DNA of 17,316 bases, taken from contig JACCWY010000154.1 of the NCBI GenBank assembly GCA_013697395.1, positions 1-17,316 of the forward strand, in the 5' to 3' direction. The stretch is from Chloroflexota bacterium (GTDB lineage: Bacteria > Chloroflexota > Limnocylindria > QHBO01). Below, one piece after another: positions 6,082 through 12,172 of the stretch. The notes under the pieces were generated by a model. That model saw only the letters and a list, made by a program, of their open reading frames with translations. It was not told where the DNA came from and ran no database searches. The first letter of the stretch is position 1, and the number at the start of each line of letters is the position of its first letter. Both the position numbers and the translations under genes were made by a program.

Positions 6082-7803
6082 TCAGGCGGGCGGCGCGAGG
6101 CGGAGGACTCGGAACGCCGCCACTGCGCGGCTGATGCCCTTGAGCTGCAGCGGCTCGATCGGCTCGGCATCGATCACGTCCTCGATCGCAGCAAACAGGC
6201 GCTGGGTGACCAGCACCTCGTTTCCCGCGGCCGCACTGCTCAGGCGAGATGCCAGGATCACGACGTTGCCCACGCCGCCGTAGTCGTAGCGGCCCTCGAA
6301 GCCGATCCGGCCGAGGGTCGCATAGCCGAGCGCCATGCCGATCCCCAGGCCCAGGTCGTAGCCGCGTTTGCGCCACCTGAGCGCGAGCTCGCCGAATCGG
6401 TCGCGCATCTCCAGCGCGGTACGCACGGCCACGATCGGATGCTCGTCGATCTGGACCGGATCGTTGAAGAAGACCATGAGCCCGTCGCCGGCGAAGTGCT
6501 CCACCGTCCCGCCATTGGCGATTGCGAGCTCGCCCACCGCGGTGTGGTACTCGCGTAGCACGCCCAGCACCTCCTCGGGCTCGGCCACCTCGGCGAACGC
6601 GGTGAAGCCACGCAGGTCGCAGAAGAGCGTGGTGATTTCGCGGCGATGCCCCGCCAGCAGCTTCTCGCCCTCGGCGTCGCTCAGCAGGCTCGCCACCTGC
6701 GGAGCGAAGCGAGCGAGCTCCGTCCGCTGCCGCTCGACGGTCTGGAAGAGTCGAACGTTTCTCATCGCAAGAGCCGCCTGGTCGGCAAACGTGGTGAGGA
6801 GCGAGATCTCACGGTCGCTGAACGGCTTCACCTCGCGGCGCCACACGACGAAGATGCCGATCGGGAAACCGTCGTGCATCATCGGCACTCCGAGGATGGT
6901 CCGATAGCCGCCGCTCTTCTGCGCCTCCCAGAAGCGGTATTCGGGGTCTTCCAGGATGTCCACGATGTGAACGGGGCGCAGCTCCACCAGGGTTCGGCCG
7001 ATCAGGGTGCCGCGATCCGGTTTGTACGGCGTGTGGGTCACGAGCTCCCAGTAGGCCGAGTCGACCTCGCCGTGATGTGCAACGATCTGGTAGAACTCGC
7101 TCGCATCGTCGAGCCGCAGGATATTGCCGAAGTCGGCATGGCTGAGCTCGACCGCTCGCTGGATCACCGTCTGGAGCACCTGGTCAAGGTCGAACGCCGA
7201 GCGGCTAATGGTCTGGAGGACATGGCTGACGGCGCTCTCCCGCTCGAGCGCCTCCCGCATGTCGCTGAACAGGGTGGCGATCTGCATCGCGATCGCGGCC
7301 TGGGCCCCGAACGTCTCGAGGAGACGAACCTCCCTGGCGCTGAAGGCTCGGACCTCTCCGCGGCCGACCGCGATGACACCCGTCGGCCGCCCCTCGCGGA
7401 TCATCGGGACCGCAAGCAGCGTGCGATAGCCTCCGGCCTGTTGCAGATCGCCCAGTTCGTACTCGGAGTCCTCGAGCGCATCGGGAATGTGGACGACGCT
7501 GAGCTCGAGCAGGGCGCGACCGACAAGTGAACCGCGCTCCGGCCGGTAGATCCGCGCGCGCGCCAGGCGCTCATATTCGGCGCCGAGCCCGACAAAGGCC
7601 ACGACCCGGAACACCTCACCATCCCGTATGGCGACGTTGCCGTTGTCTGCGCCGCAGAGCTGTGCCGCCCGCTCGAGGATCGTCTGGAGGACTTCGTGGA
7701 GGTCGAACGTCGACTGGGCGATCGCCTGGACGACGTCACTCATCGCCGCCTCGACTTCAGCGGCCTCGCCCAGGGGATCGAGTTCGCTGCGCAGATCGCT
7801 CAT
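6082..7803 (-). CDS. GAF-GAF-class III nucleotide cyclase homology domain protein
   Basis: A soluble 573-residue signalling protein. Two homologous GAF domains (about 38-178 and 208-352) share the blocks FDLxxVLQT, RGxLxGRxLxEL and GGYRTxLxVPM, so they arose by internal duplication. A class III adenylate/guanylate cyclase domain follows (about 388-565). Both metal-binding aspartates are present, D396 (FCDLRGF) and D440 (FAGDGLM). D507 (RYDYGG) and the phosphate-binding R520 are also present. The Asn that stabilises the transition state, expected four residues before that Arg, is Ile516 (GNVVILASRL; codon ATC). The usual purine-selecting Lys position is H436 (VEHFAGDG), which I recall as common in this GAF-cyclase group. 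Cyclase activity is therefore doubtful, and a cyclic-nucleotide or GAF-ligand sensor is an alternative. Start 7803 has no strong ribosome-binding site; ATG 7743 (MSDVVQAIAQ), preceded by GAGG, is a credible alternative. No cofactor-specific GAF residue could be assigned. Confidence 0.9.
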   Translation of the reverse strand: MSDLRSELDPLGEAAEVEAAMSDVVQAIAQSTFDLHEVLQTILERAAQLCGADNGNVAIRDGEVFRVVAFVGLGAEYERLARARIYRPERGSLVGRALLELSVVHIPDALEDSEYELGDLQQAGGYRTLLAVPMIREGRPTGVIAVGRGEVRAFSAREVRLLETFGAQAAIAMQIATLFSDMREALERESAVSHVLQTISRSAFDLDQVLQTVIQRAVELSHADFGNILRLDDASEFYQIVAHHGEVDSAYWELVTHTPYKPDRGTLIGRTLVELRPVHIVDILEDPEYRFWEAQKSGGYRTILGVPMMHDGFPIGIFVVWRREVKPFSDREISLLTTFADQAALAMRNVRLFQTVERQRTELARFAPQVASLLSDAEGEKLLAGHRREITTLFCDLRGFTAFAEVAEPEEVLGVLREYHTAVGELAIANGGTVEHFAGDGLMVFFNDPVQIDEHPIVAVRTALEMRDRFGELALRWRKRGYDLGLGIGMALGYATLGRIGFEGRYDYGGVGNVVILASRLSSAAAGNEVLVTQRLFAAIEDVIDAEPIEPLQLKGISRAVAAFRVLRLAPPA

Positions 7804-7934
7804 TTCGTGCGGTGACCCTCAGTACGAGACTTGACCGCCGTCGGGATGCGGCAGCCCGTGGTGCGTGAATCGGCCACGTCGGAGTCTACGCGTGCCCATC
7901 CGCATGAGCGAGCGTCGGGTCATGTCGTGCGCCC

Positions 7935-7954
7935 GGACGATCGTTCTATGGGTT
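7935..7954 (+). repeat. Upstream element copy 1, ahead of tiny membrane gene 1
   Basis: The 20-nt sequence matches the copy at 8135-8154 at 17 of 20 positions (consensus GGACSATCGTYCTATSGGTT). It lies 29 nt before the GTG start at 7984; the second copy lies 31 nt before its own start. Conserved spacing to both starts suggests a promoter, an operator or a leader element carried along in a gene duplication. CTATSGGTT might include a -10-like box, but no -35 box is clear. Confidence 0.5.
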
Positions 7955-7983
7955 CCGTGGCACCATGAGGCGAGGATCGCGCG

Positions 7984-8115
7984 GTGGAACTGCTCATCCT
8001 TGGCGGGGTAGCCGCGGGCTTCGTCGGCGTGCTGGCCGCCTTCCTCCTGGCTGTCGCCGGCATCAAGGGCCGTGACGAGTCCGACGCTTCGGAGTCTCAT
8101 CGCACACGTCGCTGA
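7984..8115 (+). CDS. Tiny single-helix membrane protein (43 aa), copy 1
   Basis: A short gene starting at GTG 7984, ending TGA 8113-8115, with GAGGCGAGGA just upstream as a possible ribosome-binding region. The product begins VELLILGG (initiator Met in practice). It has one hydrophobic helix, about residues 3-27, rich in Gly/Ala/Val/Leu, and a hydrophilic tail of Asp/Glu/Ser/His ending TRR. It is a paralogue of the 35-residue product encoded at 8186: both start (M/V)ELL, have the same helix-then-basic-tail layout and end in RR. The upstream DNA is also duplicated, which argues that these are real genes. It resembles small membrane subunits such as KdpF-type peptides only in size; no kdp or other transporter gene is nearby, so no function is assigned. 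Confidence 0.55.
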   Translation: MELLILGGVAAGFVGVLAAFLLAVAGIKGRDESDASESHRTRR

Positions 8116-8134
8116 CCACAGTCCTGGTCCGCAG

Positions 8135-8154
8135 GGACCATCGTCCTATCGGTT
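8135..8154 (+). repeat. Upstream element copy 2, ahead of tiny membrane gene 2
   Basis: The second copy of the 20-nt element at 7935-7954, exactly 200 nt downstream. It differs at three positions (G/C, T/C, G/C). It sits between the two tiny genes, so the second gene may have its own promoter or control site. Confidence 0.5.
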
Positions 8155-8185
8155 GTCGGCCGATGAGCACCGACGATCCCGCCCC

Positions 8186-8293
8186 ATGGAACTCCTCCTC
8201 GTCGGCCTCGTTACACCCGGTCTGGTCAGTGCGCTTGCCCTCGCCATCGCGGTGATCGCGGCCCGCCCGCGGTCCAAGACGCCGCGTCGCTGA
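8186..8293 (+). CDS. Tiny single-helix membrane protein (35 aa), copy 2
   Basis: Starts at ATG 8186 and ends at TGA 8291-8293. The product MELLLVGLVTPGLVSALALA continues through a single membrane helix (about 2-26) to a short basic tail ending KTPRR. It is shorter than its upstream paralogue by 8 residues, all in the hydrophilic tail. No good Shine-Dalgarno sequence lies directly upstream (CCGACGATCCCGCCCC), so translation may be weak or leader-dependent. The frame is open further upstream, but that part is not hydrophobic or protein-like, and the homology to copy 1 fixes this start. Function unknown; such peptides often modulate a larger membrane complex, which would be inference here. Confidence 0.55.
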   Translation: MELLLVGLVTPGLVSALALAIAVIAARPRSKTPRR

Positions 8294-8391
8294 TTCGGTC
8301 CGGTCTGGCAAGACTCTGCGCCAGGCATGAACCGAGGGGCGAGCACCAGCCCACGACGTTGGTGCAACGAAAATCCAGCCAGAATGTCCAG

Positions 8392-9234
8392 ATGCACCGT
8401 CAATCGTTGGACACCGGACGACCGCGGCGCGGCAAAGCGAGCCGGCTGCCTTTTCTCATCGCTGGCGGATTGTTGACGCTCGTGGCCGCTGCCTTGATTG
8501 CCACTGCGCTTGCGCTACCGAGCGGTAGTGACGGCGTCGACGATCCGGCTTCAAGCGCGAGTGCACCTCCGACTTCAGGCGCTGACTTCGTTGCCGATGC
8601 CGAGACGGGTGATACGGATCAGTGGTGCTACGTCCACTCAGCGATACCGGTCGGAGTCGTCACCAGTCCGGTCCGGGCGGGCAGGTACGCCTTCAAGAGC
8701 GAGATCCGGGATGGCCCGCTCATCTACGACACCGAGCGCAGCGAATACGCGAACGGCCCCGGCTCGTGCGACAAACCCATGTTCCGCGCGGGCACCGAGA
8801 CGTGGACTGCGGTGAGCGTCTATTTGGACGCGGGCTTTCCGGAATACAGCTCCTGGTCATTGATCGCGCAATGGAAGGAGGCTGATGGGGGCAGCCCGCC
8901 TTCGCAAATCAGCGTCGAGAACGAGCAACTTGCCATCCTTGGCGCCGACTCGCTCGATCCGCGACCGCGATTCCCGTTTGGCACCATTGAGCGCGGCCGC
9001 TGGATCGACTTCCTGGTTCACCACAAGTGGAGTACCGACCAGGGTATCGGATTTGTAGAGGTGATCATGGACGGCGAACTGGTCCTGCCGAAGACCTTCA
9101 CCCGGACCATGGACAACTCTAACCCTCTCTTCCTGAACGTTGGCCAATATCGCGATCTCGCCAACAGCGGCACAGCGGTGCTATACATCGATGAGGTGAG
9201 AGTCGGTCCCACCCGACAGTCGGTGGCACCGTGA
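8392..9234 (+). CDS. Membrane-anchored polysaccharide-lyase-like protein
   Basis: Resembles the heparin-lyase-I-like jelly-roll proteins (Pfam Polysacc_lyase type) that cleave or bind acidic polysaccharides outside the cell. ATG 8392 gives 280 residues; TTG 8359 or GTG 8362 in the same frame are possible and no ribosome-binding site decides. A basic N-terminus and one helix (about 19-42) form a signal anchor, followed by a Ser/Pro/Asp linker. The beta-rich domain shows family-type segments: RAGRYAFKSEIRDG, ETWTAVSVYL, SWSLIAQWKE, GRWIDFLVHHKWS and FLNVGQYRD, closing with AVLYIDEVRVGP. His and Lys in the HHKW strand and the GQYR Tyr/Arg may be active-site residues, but I cannot verify this. 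Codon choice looks less GC-extreme than in the pilus genes, a possible sign of transfer. A role in remodelling exopolysaccharide around pili is inference. Confidence 0.75.
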   Translation: MHRQSLDTGRPRRGKASRLPFLIAGGLLTLVAAALIATALALPSGSDGVDDPASSASAPPTSGADFVADAETGDTDQWCYVHSAIPVGVVTSPVRAGRYAFKSEIRDGPLIYDTERSEYANGPGSCDKPMFRAGTETWTAVSVYLDAGFPEYSSWSLIAQWKEADGGSPPSQISVENEQLAILGADSLDPRPRFPFGTIERGRWIDFLVHHKWSTDQGIGFVEVIMDGELVLPKTFTRTMDNSNPLFLNVGQYRDLANSGTAVLYIDEVRVGPTRQSVAP

Positions 9235-9272
9235 CCCCGTGGCTGTCACGTTGCTGTCAACCCGGCCGCCGT

Positions 9273-9345
9273 CCGGTCAGTTCGGCACGCTCTCGATCCA
9301 TCTGAGCCGAAGCATGCGGAAGCCGCCGCAATCCCGACTGACCGG
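9273..9345 (+). ncRNA. Candidate structured leader RNA, three-way junction
   Basis: A 9-bp closing stem, CCGGTCAGT (9273-9281) with ACTGACCGG (9337-9345), encloses two further stems: TCGGC/GCCGA (9282-9286 with 9306-9310, loop 19 nt) and TGCGG/CCGCA (9315-9319 with 9326-9330, loop AAGCCG). The layout is a three-way junction. It does not carry the conserved core of the cyclic-di-GMP-I riboswitch, so it is not called as a known class. It could also be a terminator-like 3' element of the upstream gene. Confidence 0.4.
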
Positions 9346-9400
9346 TCCTCCCCGCTAGCTGAGAGGTGGCGCCTGGGGGGCGGCGGTCGCGTGGGCTACT

Positions 9401-9429
9401 GACCCGCGGGTCCGTACCGCACTCCGTAC
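9401..9429. promoter_or_regulatory. Palindrome plus direct repeat, possible operator or promoter
   Basis: GACCCGCGGGTC (9401-9412) is a perfect 12-bp palindrome. It runs into two copies of TCCGTAC at 9411-9417 and 9423-9429, 12 nt apart. Tandem half-sites with about one helical turn between them are typical of response-regulator binding sites. This is a candidate only. Confidence 0.35.
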
Positions 9430-9487
9430 TTTTCCGGATGCGTGCCACTCCACCGACCGTTAGCGTGGCGTCGGGGGAGCAATGGGC

Positions 9488-9522
9488 AGCCGGACCCTCG
9501 GGGGACTAGAGGGGACCCGGCT
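9488..9522 (+). promoter_or_regulatory. Imperfect hairpin in the pilin 5' leader
   Basis: AGCCGG (9488-9493) pairs with CCGGCT (9517-9522), followed after a small internal loop by CCC/GGG pairing and a further two pairs with one bulge. It lies 44 nt before the pilin start and inside a 14-codon ATG frame (9482-9526). It could stabilise the pilin mRNA or attenuate expression. Confidence 0.35.
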
Positions 9523-9548
9523 CTGATTGCAGTTTCCGATCCGTTCGG

Positions 9549-9557
9549 AAAGGAGGT
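9549..9557 (+). promoter_or_regulatory. Near-perfect Shine-Dalgarno sequence of flp pilin
   Basis: AAAGGAGGT at 9549-9557, 9 nt before ATG 9567, is nearly the full anti-16S complement and is the strongest ribosome-binding site in the window. This fits a highly expressed structural pilin. Confidence 0.85.
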
Positions 9558-9566
9558 ACCAACACA

Positions 9567-9755
9567 ATGATTCGAGACTTCATCAGCACTCTTCTGGCTC
9601 GCTTCCAGAGCGAGGACGAGGAAGGTCAGACGCTCGTCGAGTACGGCCTGCTTCTCGCCCTCATCGCGATCATCATCATCGTGGCCCTGCTGTTCCTTGG
9701 CCCGATCATCAGCCAGCTGTTCCAGAACGTCGGCACCACGCTCAACGGCGTCTAA
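9567..9755 (+). CDS. flp: Flp/Fap-type type IVb pilin
   Basis: The major structural subunit of the Tad/Flp pilus, 62 residues as usual for the family. The leader of 20 residues ends EDEEG, and the prepilin peptidase site is G20/Q21. The mature N-terminus QTLVEYGLLLALIA has the hallmark Glu at mature position 5 followed by Tyr. A strongly hydrophobic helix (about 27-50, containing IAIIIIVALLFLG) makes the pilus core, and a short polar tail ends LNGV. The leader is acidic around the cleavage site (SEDEEG). The start is fixed by an excellent Shine-Dalgarno sequence. A hairpin right after the gene separates it from the assembly genes, which would let the pilin be made in excess. The peptidase that would process it is not in this window. 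Confidence 0.95.
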   Translation: MIRDFISTLLARFQSEDEEGQTLVEYGLLLALIAIIIIVALLFLGPIISQLFQNVGTTLNGV

Positions 9756-9777
9756 CCCGACTTCGGACAACCCTTGC

Positions 9778-9810
9778 GAGGCCCCCACGGCGCACTGCCG
9801 CGGGGGCCTC
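9778..9810 (+). terminator. Terminator or attenuator hairpin after flp
   Basis: GAGGCCCCC (9778-9786) pairs perfectly with GGGGGCCTC (9802-9810). After one A-C mismatch, CGGC/GCCG extends the stem over a GCACT loop. The pyrimidine-rich GTCTCGTCTCCC follows. It lies 22 nt after the pilin stop and 172 nt before cpaB, so it probably terminates most pilin transcripts and may allow partial read-through. Confidence 0.8.
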
Positions 9811-9906
9811 GTCTCGTCTCCCTGGCAAACCCAACCGCTCCGGAGTACCGCCCTCGGAGTAGCCCACAAGTCCAGTCGTGAGCCTTGCTCACCGGGCGGT
9901 AGACTG

Positions 9907-9932
9907 TTGACCGCAGGCACAACGGAGCCTGC
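9907..9932 (+). promoter_or_regulatory. Possible promoter or operator before cpaB
   Basis: TTGACC at 9907-9912 resembles a -35 box but has no good -10 partner. Immediately after it is a 6-bp inverted repeat, GCAGGC (9913-9918) / GCCTGC (9927-9932). This lies 50 nt before cpaB. It is a weak candidate for a second promoter serving the assembly genes. Confidence 0.25.
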
Positions 9933-9982
9933 CATCGCGACCTCATCACGTACTCATCCACCCGAGCTCAAAGGGGACCTCC

Positions 9983-10882
9983 GTGAAGCGATCGAATCGC
10001 CTCGTCATCCTCGTCGGCGTCTTGCTGGCCGTGCTTGCCTTCGTGGCCATCGTTATCCTGCTGAACCAGCGCGAGCCGACCGTCCAGGAGGAGGCGCCAA
10101 CCTCGACCGTCCTGGTCGCAATGCAGGACATCGCGATCGGGACTCCGGTGACGCCCGACCTCGTCGAGGAGCAGCAGATCGATCCGGAGGCAGTGCAGGG
10201 CATTCCCCTGACGAGCACGACCGCGGTCTCGGGCCAGCCTGCGCTGTTCGCAGTCCCCTCGGGTTCCCAGGTGTCGGCCGAGACGATCGGCGCGGCGACC
10301 CAGGTCACGGTCAACATCGCCGCACAGCTGCAGCCGGGCGAGAAGGCAATCTCGTTCCAGGTCGACCGGGTCACCGGACTCGACTTCCTCGTCAAGCCGG
10401 GCGACTACATCGACATCGTGTTTGCCGGCCAGGTCGACGTCGTCCAGGAGACCGCCGACTCTGCAGCCAATCCCGACGCAGCTGCGCCACCGCGCTTCGA
10501 GGCGGTCGTCGGTCTGGAGGATCAGCGCACGGTGAAGGCCATCCTCCAGGACAAGCGGGTCCTCTACGTCAGCAGCACGCGGGCGATCGCACCGGAGCCG
10601 GTCGATGCCGACGGCGACGGCGTCGCTGACCCGGAGCAGCCGGCCCAGGCCGTGCTCGACAGCGTGATCATCGTCTTCGCAGGAACCGCACAGGATGCGG
10701 AAGTCATCAAGTTCGCCCAGCGTGACCTGGCCGAGGTCGGACCGCTGACCGCCATCGTTCGCCACCTCGAGGATGATGCGATCGAAGAGACGATCGGCAT
10801 CTCCTTCGACCAACTCGTGTCCGAGTACGGGGTGCGGATCCCCGACATCGTCCAGCAGCTCAACGAGGAATCGGCCCCGTAG
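9983..10882 (+). CDS. cpaB: CpaB/RcpC Tad pilus assembly protein
   Basis: An exported assembly factor that helps the Tad pilus cross the envelope. The start is GTG 9983, with AAGGGGA at 9971-9977 placed 5 nt ahead. One membrane helix (about 8-27) anchors the protein with its bulk outside. A SAF-like domain follows (about 42-105, VLVAMQDIAIGTPVTPDLV), then the RcpC-type core (KAISFQVDRVTGLDFLVKPG at 121-140 and DYIDIVF). Length 299 is normal. An unusual insertion within the core contains DADGDGVAD at 208-216, which matches the DxDxDGxxD calcium-loop pattern seen in EF-hand and thrombospondin-type repeats; calcium binding is inference. It begins the tightly packed run cpaB-cpaE-cpaF-tadB-tadC. 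In monoderm-like Chloroflexota there would be no secretin partner, and none is seen here. Confidence 0.92.
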   Translation: MKRSNRLVILVGVLLAVLAFVAIVILLNQREPTVQEEAPTSTVLVAMQDIAIGTPVTPDLVEEQQIDPEAVQGIPLTSTTAVSGQPALFAVPSGSQVSAETIGAATQVTVNIAAQLQPGEKAISFQVDRVTGLDFLVKPGDYIDIVFAGQVDVVQETADSAANPDAAAPPRFEAVVGLEDQRTVKAILQDKRVLYVSSTRAIAPEPVDADGDGVADPEQPAQAVLDSVIIVFAGTAQDAEVIKFAQRDLAEVGPLTAIVRHLEDDAIEETIGISFDQLVSEYGVRIPDIVQQLNEESAP

Positions 10883-10922
10883 TGTGGCGGCGTCGCCACC
10901 ATCGCAGCCTGAAAGCACCCGA

Positions 10923-12155
10923 ATGATCAAGGTACTCATCGTCGACGACATCCCGGAGACGCGCGACCACCTGTCGCGTTTCCTCGGGCTGGAGCGCGAG
11001 ATCGACGTCGCCGGCACCGCCGGCTCCGGCGAAGAGGCGATTCAGCTGTCGATGGACCTGCGTCCGGATGTGATCGTCATGGACATCAACATGCCCGTGC
11101 TGGACGGTATTGCCACTGCCGAGATCATCGCGCAGCGGCTGCCGACCAGCCCGATCATCATGATGAGCGTCCATGGAGAGGCCGAGCACCTCAAGCGAGC
11201 CATGCTCGCCGGCGCTCGCGAGTTCCTGGTCAAGCCGTTCAGTGGCGACGAGTTCGCGACCTCGATCAAGCGCGTGCACGAGCGCGAGCTCGTCCGGCGC
11301 CAGCAGCTCCAGGTCGCACCGGGTGCCACGCAGGCCTCGTCTCCCGCGGCGGTCGAAAGCACCGAGGACCACCAGGTCCTTGCCGTCTTCAGCCCCAAGG
11401 GCGGCGCCGGGGTCACGACCCTCGCAACGAACCTGGCGCTGGCCCTCCGGCGTGAGACGAACCAGCGCGTGGCCCTCGTCGACGCGAACCTCCAGTTCGG
11501 GGACATCGGAGTCCTGCTCAACCTGAATCCCAAGAACAAGTCCGTCCTCGACGCCGTCGAGGGTGGCGAGCCCGACCGCGACATCATCGAATCGGTGATG
11601 GTGGACCACTCGACGGGGATCCGGGTGCTCCTCGCGCCGCCCTCCCCGGAGGGTGCCGACCTCGTCACGCCCGCATTCCTGCGGAAGATCGTCGACATGC
11701 TGCGGGAGACACACGACTGGGTCGTGGTCGACCTGCCATCCGGCCTCAACGACCACACGCTGGGCGTGCTCGATGCGGCCGACCAGGTCCTGGTGGTTGG
11801 GGCGCTCGAGATCACGACGATCAAGAACGTGCGCCTCTTCCTGGAGGTCGCCGACCAGCTCGACTATGACCGATCCAAGATTCGCCTCGTCATCAACCGC
11901 TCGGACGCCTCCCAGGGCATCCGCATCGGCGACGTCGAGGCTTCCATCCGGCGCACGATCGACGGCACCATCGTTTCGGACGGCCGCCTGGCCGTTCTCG
12001 CGGTGAACCGCGGCGTGCCGTTCGTCATTTCCCATCCTGAGTCGCCGCTCGCACGCGACGTCATCAAGCTCGCGCGAACCCTCGCCGGTGAGGGCGTCGC
12101 AAGCACCCAATCGATCGATAAGGCCGCCAAGCGCGGGCTCTTCGCACGCCGTTAA
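10923..12155 (+). CDS. cpaE: Receiver-CpaE fusion, MinD-like pilus localisation ATPase
   Basis: A 410-residue protein that joins a response-regulator receiver to a ParA/MinD-type ATPase. ATG 10923 is used because the receiver begins at once (MIKVLIVDDIPETRD). Receiver residues 1-120 have all canonical positions: D8-D9, phospho-acceptor D54 (VIVMDINMP), S82 and K104 (FLVKPF). A linker (about 125-150, Gln/Ala/Ser-rich) leads to the ATPase. Its deviant P-loop is PKGGAGVTTLATN, with the MinD-type signature Lys at 159; the usual P-loop Lys before TT is Val, as in many CpaE proteins. Switch regions VDANLQFGDIGVLLN and VVVDLPSG are visible. CpaE proteins place the pilus machine in the cell. Here the intact receiver suggests direct control by phosphorylation, with the downstream kinase an obvious but unproven partner. 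Spacing is 40 nt after cpaB and 17 nt before cpaF. Confidence 0.92.
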   Translation: MIKVLIVDDIPETRDHLSRFLGLEREIDVAGTAGSGEEAIQLSMDLRPDVIVMDINMPVLDGIATAEIIAQRLPTSPIIMMSVHGEAEHLKRAMLAGAREFLVKPFSGDEFATSIKRVHERELVRRQQLQVAPGATQASSPAAVESTEDHQVLAVFSPKGGAGVTTLATNLALALRRETNQRVALVDANLQFGDIGVLLNLNPKNKSVLDAVEGGEPDRDIIESVMVDHSTGIRVLLAPPSPEGADLVTPAFLRKIVDMLRETHDWVVVDLPSGLNDHTLGVLDAADQVLVVGALEITTIKNVRLFLEVADQLDYDRSKIRLVINRSDASQGIRIGDVEASIRRTIDGTIVSDGRLAVLAVNRGVPFVISHPESPLARDVIKLARTLAGEGVASTQSIDKAAKRGLFARR

Positions 12156-12172
12156 TTGGAAGGACGCTGCCG

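Larger units (their letters stand above)
9235..9566 (+). promoter_or_regulatory. Long leader region upstream of flp pilin
   Basis: A 332-nt non-coding stretch between the lyase-like gene and the pilin gene. It holds, in order, a three-stem inverted-repeat structure (9273-9345), a 12-bp palindrome (9401-9412), a TCCGTAC direct repeat with a 12-nt period (9411-9429), an imperfect hairpin (9488-9522) and a near-perfect Shine-Dalgarno sequence (9549-9557). No consensus sigma-70 promoter could be picked out. The density of structure suggests that pilin expression is controlled here. Confidence 0.55.

Noticed and set aside
7904..7983. Short ATG frame overlapping the upstream element of the first tiny gene
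   Set aside because: It is hydrophilic, has no ribosome-binding site, and is not duplicated in frame with the second copy.
9235..9566. Cyclic-di-GMP-I (GEMM) riboswitch before flp
   Set aside because: A three-way junction is present, but the conserved GEMM core sequences (CACGCA...GCAAACC and the following GACGCAAAGCC) are absent on both strands.
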